From Flavobacterium sp. SUN052 (GTDB lineage Bacteria; Bacteroidota; Bacteroidia; Flavobacteriales; Flavobacteriaceae), in assembly GCF_028867935.1 (NCBI RefSeq), contig NZ_JAPQNS010000007.1, positions 351,474 to 415,473 on the forward strand: a DNA stretch of 64,000 nt, written 5' to 3'. Below are positions 16,921-25,431 of this stretch, piece by piece; position 1 is the first letter of the stretch; each line of letters starts with the position of its first letter. Position numbers and translations under genes: made by a program. The notes below the pieces were generated by a model. The model ran no database searches, was not told where the DNA came from, and saw only the letters and a program-made list of their open reading frames with translations.

Positions 16921-18516
16921 TTACTTTAGTAGCCACATGGTTTCGTTCACGTCGTCTTTACCACTGTACTGAGTAGTCAGCGCGGCAGCAAGATTGGTAG
17001 CGTTAGTTGTCCGTTCGCTTTGTGGATACAGCCACCGCTTTGGAATCCGGCCCGAGTTACCCGTGCCAACCCCCGTCAGGAAAGTCGGAACGCCCGTCCG
17101 ACGCTGGTTGTAGAAAGCCTCTAGCCCTGAATTCTGGAAAAAAGCAAGGTACTTCTGGGTCAGAATCTGTTCCAGACCCGTTGCATTGTTACCCGCATAT
17201 TTCACTGTTGGCTGAGCCAAATAATCAGCCATACTCACTTTTACCGTATAGTTGTCGAAGTTAACAATACCACCATCCCGCGAGAACGTAACCGTATTGT
17301 CGCCATCCTTCAAGCCATAAAAGGCCATTGACGCTGCGATACCTTTCTGATAATAGTCATCGGCATTGCCCGTGGCCCAACCCCGGTTAATTCCCTCAGC
17401 AATGTTGAACATAAGCTCTGGATAGCCGATAATGAACACTGGCTCCGGCGAATAGGAGGTGTAGTACCGTTTCCGATTCTGGAATGAATATTCCCCTTTC
17501 AGTACTTTGGTTGCCATGTCCTGTAAATCTTCGCCCGACGACGCACCCACAAAGGCTGTGTAATCAGTTGGTTTCAGGCCAGCAGCCAATTTAGCGGAAG
17601 CGGGTTCAGCTACCACAAAAACGCGGGGATCTTTGCGCGCAACCAAGAGGTCTACGTACGTTTTGGCCATGTTTTCGCGGGTGGCATTCTGACCAAAGTT
17701 ATCCTGATTACGGGGATACTTACTCTGCGTGCTGTTGTGGGTATACTGAAGGTTGTCGGCCATTCCCGTCAATAACGGATACTTGGTTGGGTTTCCGATC
17801 ATGTCGGCAAATTTCTGCTTAACACCCAGTTCGGCATCCGCTTCTTTCTTACTCAGGCTAATCAGTACCCGCAGACGATACGCGTTAACGACTTTTTGCC
17901 ACTGACGCAGGTTGTTACCGAGATAAATATCACCGTTCAGGGTATTATCACCCTTGGCGATGATAGCCGCCATACCCGTGTTGGCCTCGTCGAGCCACTT
18001 CAGAATCTGTACGTACACATCCTTCTGCGAATCGTATTTGGGTGTCAGGTTCGCCTGATCTTTCAGGGCTTCGGTCAACGGAACATCACCCACACGACGG
18101 GTCATATTCTCGTAGAAATAAGCCCGAAAAAACTTGCCCAGTGCCGAGTATGGGTTCACGTCGGCAGCCCCGGCAGTTTTAGCTTCAGCTTCCATTTTCA
18201 ATACGTCTTTCAACGTGTAGAAATTGAGGCTCGTTGTTGTCCAGTTGTATTCGTTGGTCGCGTAGTAATCGTAGTTACTGGCATAGAACTGGTTATACCG
18301 TTGCTCGGCACCCCAGGGTGAATACGTAACACCCGCAAAACCCGATGGGCTGCCACCACTGTTATACATATCGTTCAAGATCCCCTTCAGCACGAGCGAC
18401 GCTGGCACGTTTATAGCGCGGTTAGGATCTTTTTCGAGTTCATCGAAAGGCTTCTCGCAACTGGTCAACGCCAGCGCAAGAGCCAATACAGAAAGAATGT
18501 AGTTGTTCAGCTTCAT
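16921..18516 (-). CDS. SusD/RagB-family nutrient-binding outer-membrane lipoprotein
   Basis: A 531-residue lipoprotein: the signal peptide MKLNNYILSVLALALALTSC ends in a lipobox with Cys20, so it is anchored on the outer membrane and, as in other SusD proteins, exposed as the lid of the SusC transporter. The sequence after the lipobox (FDELEKDPNRAINVP) and the helical TPR-like body with GEYSFQNRKRYY and EPVFIIGYPELMFNIAE follow the SusD-like 2 (PF12771) pattern. This subgroup is often linked to peptides or other non-starch ligands. It pairs with the SusC gene 82 nt upstream; a strong hairpin occupies that gap. The ligand is unknown; context suggests an organophosphorus compound. Confidence 0.93.
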   Translation of the reverse strand: MKLNNYILSVLALALALTSCEKPFDELEKDPNRAINVPASLVLKGILNDMYNSGGSPSGFAGVTYSPWGAEQRYNQFYASNYDYYATNEYNWTTTSLNFYTLKDVLKMEAEAKTAGAADVNPYSALGKFFRAYFYENMTRRVGDVPLTEALKDQANLTPKYDSQKDVYVQILKWLDEANTGMAAIIAKGDNTLNGDIYLGNNLRQWQKVVNAYRLRVLISLSKKEADAELGVKQKFADMIGNPTKYPLLTGMADNLQYTHNSTQSKYPRNQDNFGQNATRENMAKTYVDLLVARKDPRVFVVAEPASAKLAAGLKPTDYTAFVGASSGEDLQDMATKVLKGEYSFQNRKRYYTSYSPEPVFIIGYPELMFNIAEGINRGWATGNADDYYQKGIAASMAFYGLKDGDNTVTFSRDGGIVNFDNYTVKVSMADYLAQPTVKYAGNNATGLEQILTQKYLAFFQNSGLEAFYNQRRTGVPTFLTGVGTGNSGRIPKRWLYPQSERTTNATNLAAALTTQYSGKDDVNETMWLLK

Positions 18517-18532
18517 GATTGTCAGTATTTGA

Positions 18533-18594
18533 CCTCGCCCCCGGTCCCTCTCCGCAACGGCGGACCGCTTGCAAGGAGAGGGGCCGGGGGGAGG
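18533..18594 (-). repeat. GC-rich intergenic hairpin between susC and susD
   Basis: CCTCGCCCCCGGTCCCTCTCC (first arm from 18533) pairs with GGAGAGGGGCCGGGGGGAGG (18575-18594), with few mismatches and a 21-nt loop. It lies in the 82-nt space between the SusC and SusD genes. It resembles dispersed GC-rich palindromes and could lower readthrough or protect the susC message end, setting the SusC:SusD ratio. Confidence 0.65.
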
Positions 18595-18598
18595 TTAG

Positions 18599-21500
18599 TT
18601 AAAATATCAGGTTCAAATTAAATCCGTACCGGCGGGTGGTTGGCGTTTGCAGATCGGAGCGGCCATTGCCCGTAAACTGGTCGATGTCGATGTCTTTCTT
18701 GGCTGCGAAGTAGAGCAGGTTACGGCCTACGAAAGAAATGGACGCCTGCTTGATGCCCAAACGGCTAGTGAACGTTTGGGGCAGATTATAACCGATAACT
18801 ACTTCACGAAGCTTGGTGAACGTACGGCTAATGAGGTTACCACCATCGAAGCCATACCGACGAGCGATGTAATCTTGCAGGAAGGCTTTTGTCGCGTTAG
18901 GCGTAAATTTCAACTCGGCATAGTTGGTCACCTTGCCATCTGCATCGTAGTTAATCTGCGCTCCGTTTGATACCTGTACACCTTCGCCCAGGTATGACTT
19001 GATACCTTTCGTATCGTTCAGGCGGGCAACGCCCATATCGCCCTGAACAGTCGTGATGATACGGCCACCGGCATATGTTTTCTGCTGTACGTAGTCCGAA
19101 ATAATACCACCCACACGACCGTCAAACTGGAAGCTGAAGGTAAAATCTTTGTAGCTAAACCGGTTGTTCAGACCCCATACCCAATCGGGGTTGATATTGC
19201 CCACGTACTGAGCAACAGGCGTCCGCAGGGGCCGTCCGCCCGCATCGTTGATAATCTGGCCGTCGGGCGTGTACACATACGTGCTGGTATAGTACTTGTC
19301 CGTACGATCACCAATTTTGAAGAACGTGTTCAGGGCGGTTACGCCGGGATAAAACTCTTTGTATACCTCTTTGTACATCGACCAGTTGGCCAGCACGTCC
19401 CAGTTCAGGCCTTTAGGGTTACGGAGTACTTTACCCGTCAGCGAGAGTTCGACGCCTTTTTTCTGGGTCTTGATACCGTTCACCAGGGCCGATGAATAGC
19501 CCGTTGTTTCCGAGATAGGCAGGTTGAAAATACGGGGACCATCATTGCTGATAAAATAAGCCGCGTCGAACGAAAGGCGGTTATTCAGAAACCGCATATC
19601 CAGACCCGCTTCCATCTGCGAGGTACTATTCGGCTTGATATTGGGGTTGTTGAGCGCGTTGGTGAAGTAAGCCGTCGAGGTATTATTTACCGTCAAGGGT
19701 GTGCTATACACAGCCGAGTTCTGATACGTTGGCCCGTCATACGACGACTGGTACTGCTGTCCGTAGCCTAGTGGAAACGAAGGAATACCAATGGTCGACT
19801 GTGTCAGACCGTCTTTTACGTTGGCATACGAAGCCCGCAATTTCAGGAACGAAATGGCCCGTGGCAGTTGCACATAATCGGAGATTACGGTGCTCAACGC
19901 GGCCGATGGATAGAAGAACGTGTTGTTACCGGTTGGCAGCGTGGACAGCTTATCGACCCGGCCCGTTGTCGACAGGGTCACGAAATCTTTCAGCGTAAAG
20001 TCAGCCGAGTAGTATGCCGATAACACCCGCATATCTGCATTGAAGTTGGAGATGATACCTGGATTTAATGAATTAGCGAAGTTGTACACGCCCGGCACGT
20101 TTAGGTAGTTGGTCGTTACAAAGCTTGAGTTATAGTTATACACCCGCATGTTGGCCCCGCCAACCGCGTTTATGTTCAGCAGCGAACCCACCCGCTTGCC
20201 GTATTTCAGCATCAAGTCGGTGTTGTTATCGAACAGGTTCCGGCGGTCTTCGCGATAATCGCCTTTCGCTTCTTCGCGACCGTATGTCGTGGCTGAGTAC
20301 GGGAATTTCTCGGTCCGCAGCAGGTTCCAGGTCGACACCTGCGTCCGTAGTTGCATATCCAGGCCTTCGGCGATGTTGTATTTCAGCGCCATCTGACCTA
20401 TAATGTCGGTTTTATAATGGCCACGCAACCACTCTTTGGTCTGGAACCAGGGGTTGTTATACCGCTGATATTCTGCGTAAATCTGCTGAATACCTTCTTT
20501 ACCCGGCTGCCAGTAGTTCTTCAATTGGTCGATGTCCCAGTCGGCACCACCCCAGATCGCGATGTTATAAATCATGGAGTTCGGGCCATAATCTACGTCG
20601 GGGATATTGGGCGTGTATTGACGATTGGCCTGAATATCGCCTTCAAACCGCAGGCGGTTCGTGAAATTATAACCCGTCGTTATTTTGAATGTCGTACTGT
20701 TCAACTGCGTATTAGGCACCAAACCCCGCTGGTAATTGTGCGACACCGAGAACCGAAGATCGTACTTTTCACCCGACGATGAAATCGCGATGTTGTTGGT
20801 CGACAGAATGCCCGTCTGCAAGAAGCGCTTGAGGTTATCTTTACCACGAGCTACCCAAGGTGTACCAGTGCGCTTGCCCGTCACTGGATCAACCGGGCTG
20901 TCGTATTGGGGGATCAACTGCCCTTCAAAGCGGGGTCCCCAGATGTCGTAGTCGCCATCGTTTTTCCCACCGCCTTTGCCATCCACGAATTCATACACGC
21001 CGTGGTCGCCAGGGCCATACTCATCTTGTAGTTTAGGAATAGCCAGAAAACCGTTGTCGGCCATTTGGCTGGTATTTACCTCGACCGAAAACCCACGCTT
21101 GTCTTTTGTACCGCGCTTAGTCGTAATCAGAATGGCTCCGTTTTTACCCCGGAACCCGTACAGTGCCGACGCCGAAGCACCTTTCAGTACCGAATACTGC
21201 TCGATGTCGTCGGGGCTGATGTTCCAAGTATCGGAGTTAATGGGTACACCATCCACTACGAACAGCACATCGCTGTTACCGCGAAGCAGGATGTTTGGCC
21301 GACGCAGCAATTCGGCTGAAGCGCCAATTGTCAGACCGGCTACCTTACCCACCAGTGCGTTTACGGCGTTTGGTTCGCGGGCTTTGATGAGCTGCGCCCC
21401 ATCAACCGACTGAATGCTTACCCCGGTCTGGCGAACATCTTTTTTGATACCAAGCGCCGTTATCACATACTCCTGGAGCGCTACGGCACTGCCTTTCAGC

Positions 21501-21838
21501 ACAATATCGATTACTGACTTATTGCCAATGGCAATTTCCTGCGATTCGTACCCAATAAACGAAGCAATGATTGTGCTGTTCGCTTTCGCGTTCAGGGAGT
21601 ACGTTCCGTCGGCACGGGTTGCCGTTCCTGTGTTGGTACCTTTAATAACGATTGACACCCCAGCCATCGGCTGATTATCGTCCGCCGAAACAATACGACC
21701 GGTAATGGTCTGGTCCGACTGTGCCTGCGCCGAGCCAACCAGCATAGCCAGCACGCAGCATACCGATATCCATCGGTACAGCATTCGGCCAGAAGAAATT
21801 AAACCGCCAAAGCGGGTACTGTGTAGTTGTGTAAACAT
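18599..21838 (-). CDS. SusC/RagA-family TonB-dependent outer-membrane transporter
   Basis: A 1079-residue SusC-type transporter that moves ligands captured by SusD across the outer membrane using TonB energy. In order: signal peptide ending near GSAQAQ (residue 40), a carboxypeptidase-regulatory-like domain (about 43-118, ITGRIVSADDNQPMAGVSIV), TonB box region (LQEYVITALG), plug (about 135-240, with LLRGNSDVLFVVDGVPI and SVLKGASASALYGFRGKNG), then a 22-strand barrel ending in the outer-membrane signature RRYGFNLNLIF with terminal Phe. The ATG at 21838 lies about 24 nt downstream of a perfect -7 box. It heads the minus-strand operon that includes phosphonate-type enzymes. Its ligand is not defined. 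Confidence 0.95.
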   Translation of the reverse strand: MFTQLHSTRFGGLISSGRMLYRWISVCCVLAMLVGSAQAQSDQTITGRIVSADDNQPMAGVSIVIKGTNTGTATRADGTYSLNAKANSTIIASFIGYESQEIAIGNKSVIDIVLKGSAVALQEYVITALGIKKDVRQTGVSIQSVDGAQLIKAREPNAVNALVGKVAGLTIGASAELLRRPNILLRGNSDVLFVVDGVPINSDTWNISPDDIEQYSVLKGASASALYGFRGKNGAILITTKRGTKDKRGFSVEVNTSQMADNGFLAIPKLQDEYGPGDHGVYEFVDGKGGGKNDGDYDIWGPRFEGQLIPQYDSPVDPVTGKRTGTPWVARGKDNLKRFLQTGILSTNNIAISSSGEKYDLRFSVSHNYQRGLVPNTQLNSTTFKITTGYNFTNRLRFEGDIQANRQYTPNIPDVDYGPNSMIYNIAIWGGADWDIDQLKNYWQPGKEGIQQIYAEYQRYNNPWFQTKEWLRGHYKTDIIGQMALKYNIAEGLDMQLRTQVSTWNLLRTEKFPYSATTYGREEAKGDYREDRRNLFDNNTDLMLKYGKRVGSLLNINAVGGANMRVYNYNSSFVTTNYLNVPGVYNFANSLNPGIISNFNADMRVLSAYYSADFTLKDFVTLSTTGRVDKLSTLPTGNNTFFYPSAALSTVISDYVQLPRAISFLKLRASYANVKDGLTQSTIGIPSFPLGYGQQYQSSYDGPTYQNSAVYSTPLTVNNTSTAYFTNALNNPNIKPNSTSQMEAGLDMRFLNNRLSFDAAYFISNDGPRIFNLPISETTGYSSALVNGIKTQKKGVELSLTGKVLRNPKGLNWDVLANWSMYKEVYKEFYPGVTALNTFFKIGDRTDKYYTSTYVYTPDGQIINDAGGRPLRTPVAQYVGNINPDWVWGLNNRFSYKDFTFSFQFDGRVGGIISDYVQQKTYAGGRIITTVQGDMGVARLNDTKGIKSYLGEGVQVSNGAQINYDADGKVTNYAELKFTPNATKAFLQDYIARRYGFDGGNLISRTFTKLREVVIGYNLPQTFTSRLGIKQASISFVGRNLLYFAAKKDIDIDQFTGNGRSDLQTPTTRRYGFNLNLIF

Positions 21839-21861
21839 AGGGATACAGGCTTGTGATTCTG

Positions 21862-21869
21862 CAAATGTA
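21862..21869 (-). promoter_or_regulatory. -7 box (TACATTTG) upstream of the SusC gene
   Basis: On the minus strand this is TACATTTG, an exact TAnnTTTG, 23 nt before the SusC ATG. No clear TTG -33 partner is visible. It is the best candidate promoter for the whole SusC-to-oxidoreductase run. Confidence 0.5.
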
Positions 21870-21950
21870 TCCCCACTATATTACCTGAGTATTTGCCAGA
21901 AATGAACCTATTGTAAACATGCACCCGCTTGTTTTCACACTTCAGACATA

Positions 21951-21993
21951 CAGAAAAGGGGATCACCATTCGAGAATAGCGACCCCTTTTCTG
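21951..21993. terminator. Hairpin between SDR and SusC genes
   Basis: CAGAAAAGGGG (21951-21961) and CCCCTTTTCTG (21983-21993) form a perfect 11-bp stem. It lies downstream of the pterin operon (minus strand) and upstream of the SusC promoter, so it likely separates the two transcripts. Confidence 0.6.
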
Positions 21994-22097
21994 TTTCTAA
22001 TATAGACTTCGAAAAATGCAGTTTCCTGTATTTTTACCTACGTATCAGCCTACCAAACGCTCCATTCGCGGGTAACAATTCGGTAACCAAACCGTAT

Positions 22098-22796
22098 TTA
22101 CTTAAGGTTACTCATTCCCCCATCGACCCCGATTATCTGGCCGGTGATCCACGAAGCCTGATCCGAAAGGAGGTAGGCAGCCATACCCGCAATATCGTCG
22201 GGAGTACCAACCCGGTTTAACGGATGGCGTTTGTTAGCCGCATCACGCTTGTCGCCACCCAGCAGAAAACCCGCCAGTGGAGTGTCGGTCAGCGAGGGAG
22301 CTACGGCATTTACCCTTAAATTATAAGGCGCAAATTCGGCCGCTAATGATTTGGTCAGGCCCTCTACGGCTGCTTTGGCCACAGAGACCGATGAGTGCAA
22401 GCCCATTCCCAACTTTGCCGCTACCGTACTGAATAGGACAATACTGGCCCCCTTCGATTTTTTGAGTGCCGGATATGCGGCATGAATAGAGGCTACAGCA
22501 CCCAGCACATTAACTTCCAGATCATTTCGGTAATCTTGCACATCGAGCCGTTGAAAAGGCTTCAGGTTGATTGTTCCAGGGGCATAAACAAGCCCGTGCA
22601 AAACATCAGGAAGTTGATTGAGAGCATCGGCGGCAACCTGTTGGGTAACGTCCCAGTTCATGTGCGTCGATGTGATACCTTCGGGCTGCCGGCGTCCTGC
22701 CGTAAATAAAGTGGCACCCTGAGTTTGTAGATTCAGAGCCAGTGCGTGGCCAATGCCAGAACTTGCTCCGATAATCAGAATATTTTTGCCTTGCAT
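22098..22796 (-). CDS. Short-chain dehydrogenase/reductase-like protein of a pterin operon, catalytic Tyr absent
   Basis: The ATG at 22796 gives 232 residues. The nucleotide-binding motif GASSGIGHA (residues 8-16) is intact and the fold ends with ITGQIIGVDGGMS. The catalytic Ser is present in LFSTVAAK, but the usual YxxxK is SVSVAK: Lys is kept while the Tyr position is Val. Other members of this subgroup, as I recall them, also read HASVxAAK, so the change is probably a subgroup trait. Its gene follows folE by 63 nt after a PTPS gene, which suggests a role in pterin reduction, for example a sepiapterin-reductase-like step, but without Tyr it may work differently or not be an oxidoreductase. 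Confidence 0.8.
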   Translation of the reverse strand: MQGKNILIIGASSGIGHALALNLQTQGATLFTAGRRQPEGITSTHMNWDVTQQVAADALNQLPDVLHGLVYAPGTINLKPFQRLDVQDYRNDLEVNVLGAVASIHAAYPALKKSKGASIVLFSTVAAKLGMGLHSSVSVAKAAVEGLTKSLAAEFAPYNLRVNAVAPSLTDTPLAGFLLGGDKRDAANKRHPLNRVGTPDDIAGMAAYLLSDQASWITGQIIGVDGGMSNLK

Positions 22797-22859
22797 GAAA
22801 AACAGGTTGTTTGTTGGTAATGACCGCACCGGCGGACCAACAAACAACCTGCGTATTAA

Positions 22860-23597
22860 CTATATTGTTACGCTTCCGTTCGCCACATACCGAAGTAATT
22901 CCTGGCGAGTAGCTTCGTCCTCAAACTTACCTGAGTAAGCGGACGTGATCGTTGATGAATTCACATCGTTAACCCCCCGAGTGGATACGCACAAGTGCTT
23001 GGCGTCGATAATCACCGCTACGTCTTCCGTTTCCAGAACGGCCTTCAATTCGTTGGCAATCTGCATGGTGAGACGCTCCTGAACCTGGGGGCGTTTCGCA
23101 AAAAACTGCACAATCCGATTCAGTTTCGACAAACCAATTACCTTACCGCTTGATATATACGCAACGTGTGCTTTACCAATGATGGGGACAAAATGGTGTT
23201 CGCAATAGGAGTGAACCGTAATGTCTTTTTCGACCAGCATCTGGTTGTACTGAAACTTGTTTTCGAACAGCGTAGCCGACGGTTTGTTAGCCGGATTGAG
23301 CCCGCTGAATGTTTCTTTCACGTACATCTTGGCTACCCGACGCGGTGAGCCTTTGAGGCTGTCGTCAGTCAGGTCGAGTCCCAGAATATTCATGATCTCC
23401 CGAAAATGCTTCTCGATGAGTTCAATTTTCAGGTCGTCATCCAGTTCAAAAGCATCTTCACGAAGAGGGGTTTCCAACGACGTTGCTGCATGTGATTCGC
23501 CCATCTCATCGGTGAGTAAATCGGCCAAATCGTCGTTGTGGTAGTGATTTTTGCCGTTAAGCGGCAGGGAATTCAACGAAGTTCCGTTCAGTTTCAT
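22860..23597 (-). CDS. folE: GTP cyclohydrolase I
   Basis: A 245-residue FolE, which opens GTP to 7,8-dihydroneopterin triphosphate in the cytosol, the first step of folate, queuosine and tetrahydrobiopterin synthesis. The zinc ligands are visible: Cys132 and His135 in YCEHHFVP and Cys203 in HLCVSTRGV. GSPRRVAKMYVKE, GLSKLNRIV and RPQVQERLTMQIA are family signatures. The first 55 residues are an acidic, poorly conserved extension. The start overlaps the PTPS gene end by 41 nt, so the genes are cotranscribed and probably coupled. Confidence 0.96.
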   Translation of the reverse strand: MKLNGTSLNSLPLNGKNHYHNDDLADLLTDEMGESHAATSLETPLREDAFELDDDLKIELIEKHFREIMNILGLDLTDDSLKGSPRRVAKMYVKETFSGLNPANKPSATLFENKFQYNQMLVEKDITVHSYCEHHFVPIIGKAHVAYISSGKVIGLSKLNRIVQFFAKRPQVQERLTMQIANELKAVLETEDVAVIIDAKHLCVSTRGVNDVNSSTITSAYSGKFEDEATRQELLRYVANGSVTI

Positions 23598-23976
23598 AGA
23601 GTCGTACTTTCAGATCCAGCGTCGGATCAATTTGTTGACGTAACAGGTGGTAAATGACAATAGCAATATTCTCAGCAGAGGGGTTTAAATCCCGAAATTC
23701 TTCGGTGTCAAGGTTTAAATTTTTATGATCGAACCGGTCAGTAACGTGGTCTTTTATAAGATCGCCCAAAACCTTCATATCGATCACATAACCCGTTTCG
23801 GGATCAACGGGACCTGTTACCTGTACGATGAGATCATAGTTGTGGCCGTGGTAATTATAATTGTTACATTTCCCATAAACCCGCGTATTCTTCTCCTCCG
23901 ACCAATTCGGATTGTTAAGCCGATGGGCCGCGTTGAAGTGCTCCTTACGGAACACTGTAACCCGTTGATTTTCCAT
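23557..23976 (-). CDS. 6-pyruvoyl-tetrahydropterin synthase family (PTPS-II-like)
   Basis: A 139-residue PTPS/QueD-family enzyme acting on dihydroneopterin triphosphate. Zinc ligands are His18, His43 and His45. The catalytic Cys37 lies in KCNNYNYHGHNY, a C-x5-HGH spacing as in animal PTPS, whereas QueD enzymes have C-x3-HGH. DHKNLN and YETERNFVEF also follow the animal type. The product is therefore more likely 6-pyruvoyl-tetrahydropterin (tetrahydrobiopterin route) than 6-carboxy-tetrahydropterin (queuosine route), though QueD-like activity cannot be excluded. First gene of a PTPS-folE-SDR operon; upstream at 24023-24037 is a short palindrome within a possible promoter. Confidence 0.88.
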   Translation of the reverse strand: MENQRVTVFRKEHFNAAHRLNNPNWSEEKNTRVYGKCNNYNYHGHNYDLIVQVTGPVDPETGYVIDMKVLGDLIKDHVTDRFDHKNLNLDTEEFRDLNPSAENIAIVIYHLLRQQIDPTLDLKVRLYETERNFVEFPAA

Positions 23977-24281
23977 GAAGTAAGTAAACTATTCGTAAGC
24001 GGCAGGCATGTCGTTACAAAGTATGTGTACAACACATGCAAACCGTCGGGCGGGTAGCGCCACCGCCCATCAGTGAGTGCCTATCAGTTAAAAAACCACC
24101 TGAGTAGTTTTTTTGTTCAACTTTTATTTAAAAAACTTAAACAAGAATTAAGCTCTCAAGTATTATAATAACCCATTTGATACTTTCCTTGTTCCCACCA
24201 TAAAAATTGATTGACTACCTGGGGTTACTTCTCCGTTTTTTTTGTTTCTTTCGACTTCAACGTCCTATCAACGGCTTCCCT
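23977..24281. other. Divergent intergenic region with palindromes
   Basis: This 305-base space serves the minus-strand pterin operon and the plus-strand Gfo/Idh gene. On the minus strand TTTG (about 24040) and TACTTTG (about 24018-24024) are a plausible promoter, and the palindrome ATGTGT-ACA-ACACAT at 24023-24037 overlaps it, as an operator would. A GC hairpin, GGGCGG...CCGCCC, lies at about 24050-24068. The stretch 24090-24200 is AT-rich with no gene seen. Confidence 0.4.
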
Positions 24282-25364
24282 ATGCGCACTAACCGACGTA
24301 ATTTTATCCGTACTACCGCGCTTTCGGGCGTTGGTGCTGCCTTGTTTTCCAGTGAGGTATTCAGTTGGACAGGTAAAGCGTCCAGACCTGTGCGGCTTGC
24401 TTACCTGAGCCATTCGCCAGCGAGTGTACCTGGCCTGCCGATGCGGTGGGAAGAAACCCTGTTGTTTACGTCGGTAGACGATAAAGCCTTTTGCCGACTC
24501 CTTCAGCGCGACGATATTGATGCCGTCGTTGTTGATGTACTACCTTCTCATCGTACACCCATCGCTCTGGCCGCCATGAAAGCGGGCAAATGCACGGCTT
24601 TTACCGAGCCGGTTGCGCATTCCGTCAGGTCGGTTCAACAACTAGCTGAGTTTCATGCGCAAACCGGAACGCCCTGTTTATTTCTCGATAATGATTGCTT
24701 CAGTCGCGATGCTCTGGCAGTTTCGAACATGGCTCGGCAGCATCAGTTTGGTTCGTTGACCCACGTGGCTTGTGGTACAGATTCATTGACTAACGGCCTC
24801 GGCCTTGCTATGGACTTGCTGGCCATCAACCGGGGCAACCGCTTCGTTAGTCTGAATGCATCGGTTTCACAAAGCTGGGGATTGCATGAGCCAGTTGCAT
24901 CGGTTCCGGCAGAGGAAAACGAAACGACTGTCAAACAATATCAGTTGGGCGAGGTCATGACCATTAATTTGCAGTGTCAGAATGGCGAAACGGTAACTGT
25001 GACCCGCGATCTGACGGGCAAACGGCCTTATTCCCGTGGCTACCGGGTGCAGGGCACCAACGGGTTGTGGATGGAGGATAATGATTTGTTCTCCCGGCAG
25101 GGTCAGGATTACTCGTTTTCAGCAGTTCGACCTCAGTTTGATCACCCGTACTGGCAATCGAACCAGGCAGGGACGCAAGCTCAACCAAATGCTTTATCCT
25201 CGTTTATAACAGCATTACAAACCCAGACGATTACCCCCGCCAATACGTTCGATGCCCTGACGATTCCGCTTGTTCATGCTATTGCCAAGTCATCACTTGC
25301 CGTTTGGAACGATACCATTAACATTCCCGACTGGTTTACCTCAACGGAGAAATTAACAGCTTAA
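24282..25364 (+). CDS. Exported, degenerate Gfo/Idh/MocA-family protein
   Basis: The ATG at 24282 gives 360 residues with a Tat-type signal (MRTNRRNFIRTTALSGVGAA). The body resembles the Gfo/Idh/MocA family, particularly exported members related to glycoside hydrolase family 109: DIDAVVVDVLPSHRTPIAL and AMKAGKCTAFTEPVA occupy the places of the strand-helix and EKP regions, and YQLGEVMTINLQCQNGETV, RGYRVQGTNGLWMED match the C-terminal sheet. The GxGxxG dinucleotide motif is absent and EKP has become TEP, so NAD(P) binding and activity are doubtful. No operon partner: the next gene begins 67 nt later but has an unrelated role. Confidence 0.75.
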   Translation: MRTNRRNFIRTTALSGVGAALFSSEVFSWTGKASRPVRLAYLSHSPASVPGLPMRWEETLLFTSVDDKAFCRLLQRDDIDAVVVDVLPSHRTPIALAAMKAGKCTAFTEPVAHSVRSVQQLAEFHAQTGTPCLFLDNDCFSRDALAVSNMARQHQFGSLTHVACGTDSLTNGLGLAMDLLAINRGNRFVSLNASVSQSWGLHEPVASVPAEENETTVKQYQLGEVMTINLQCQNGETVTVTRDLTGKRPYSRGYRVQGTNGLWMEDNDLFSRQGQDYSFSAVRPQFDHPYWQSNQAGTQAQPNALSSFITALQTQTITPANTFDALTIPLVHAIAKSSLAVWNDTINIPDWFTSTEKLTA

Positions 25365-25431
25365 TCTGGAGGCTATTGCTTTACTTGCATCCTCGGTTGG
25401 CGTCATCAACGACCGGGGCTAAAAAATCACC

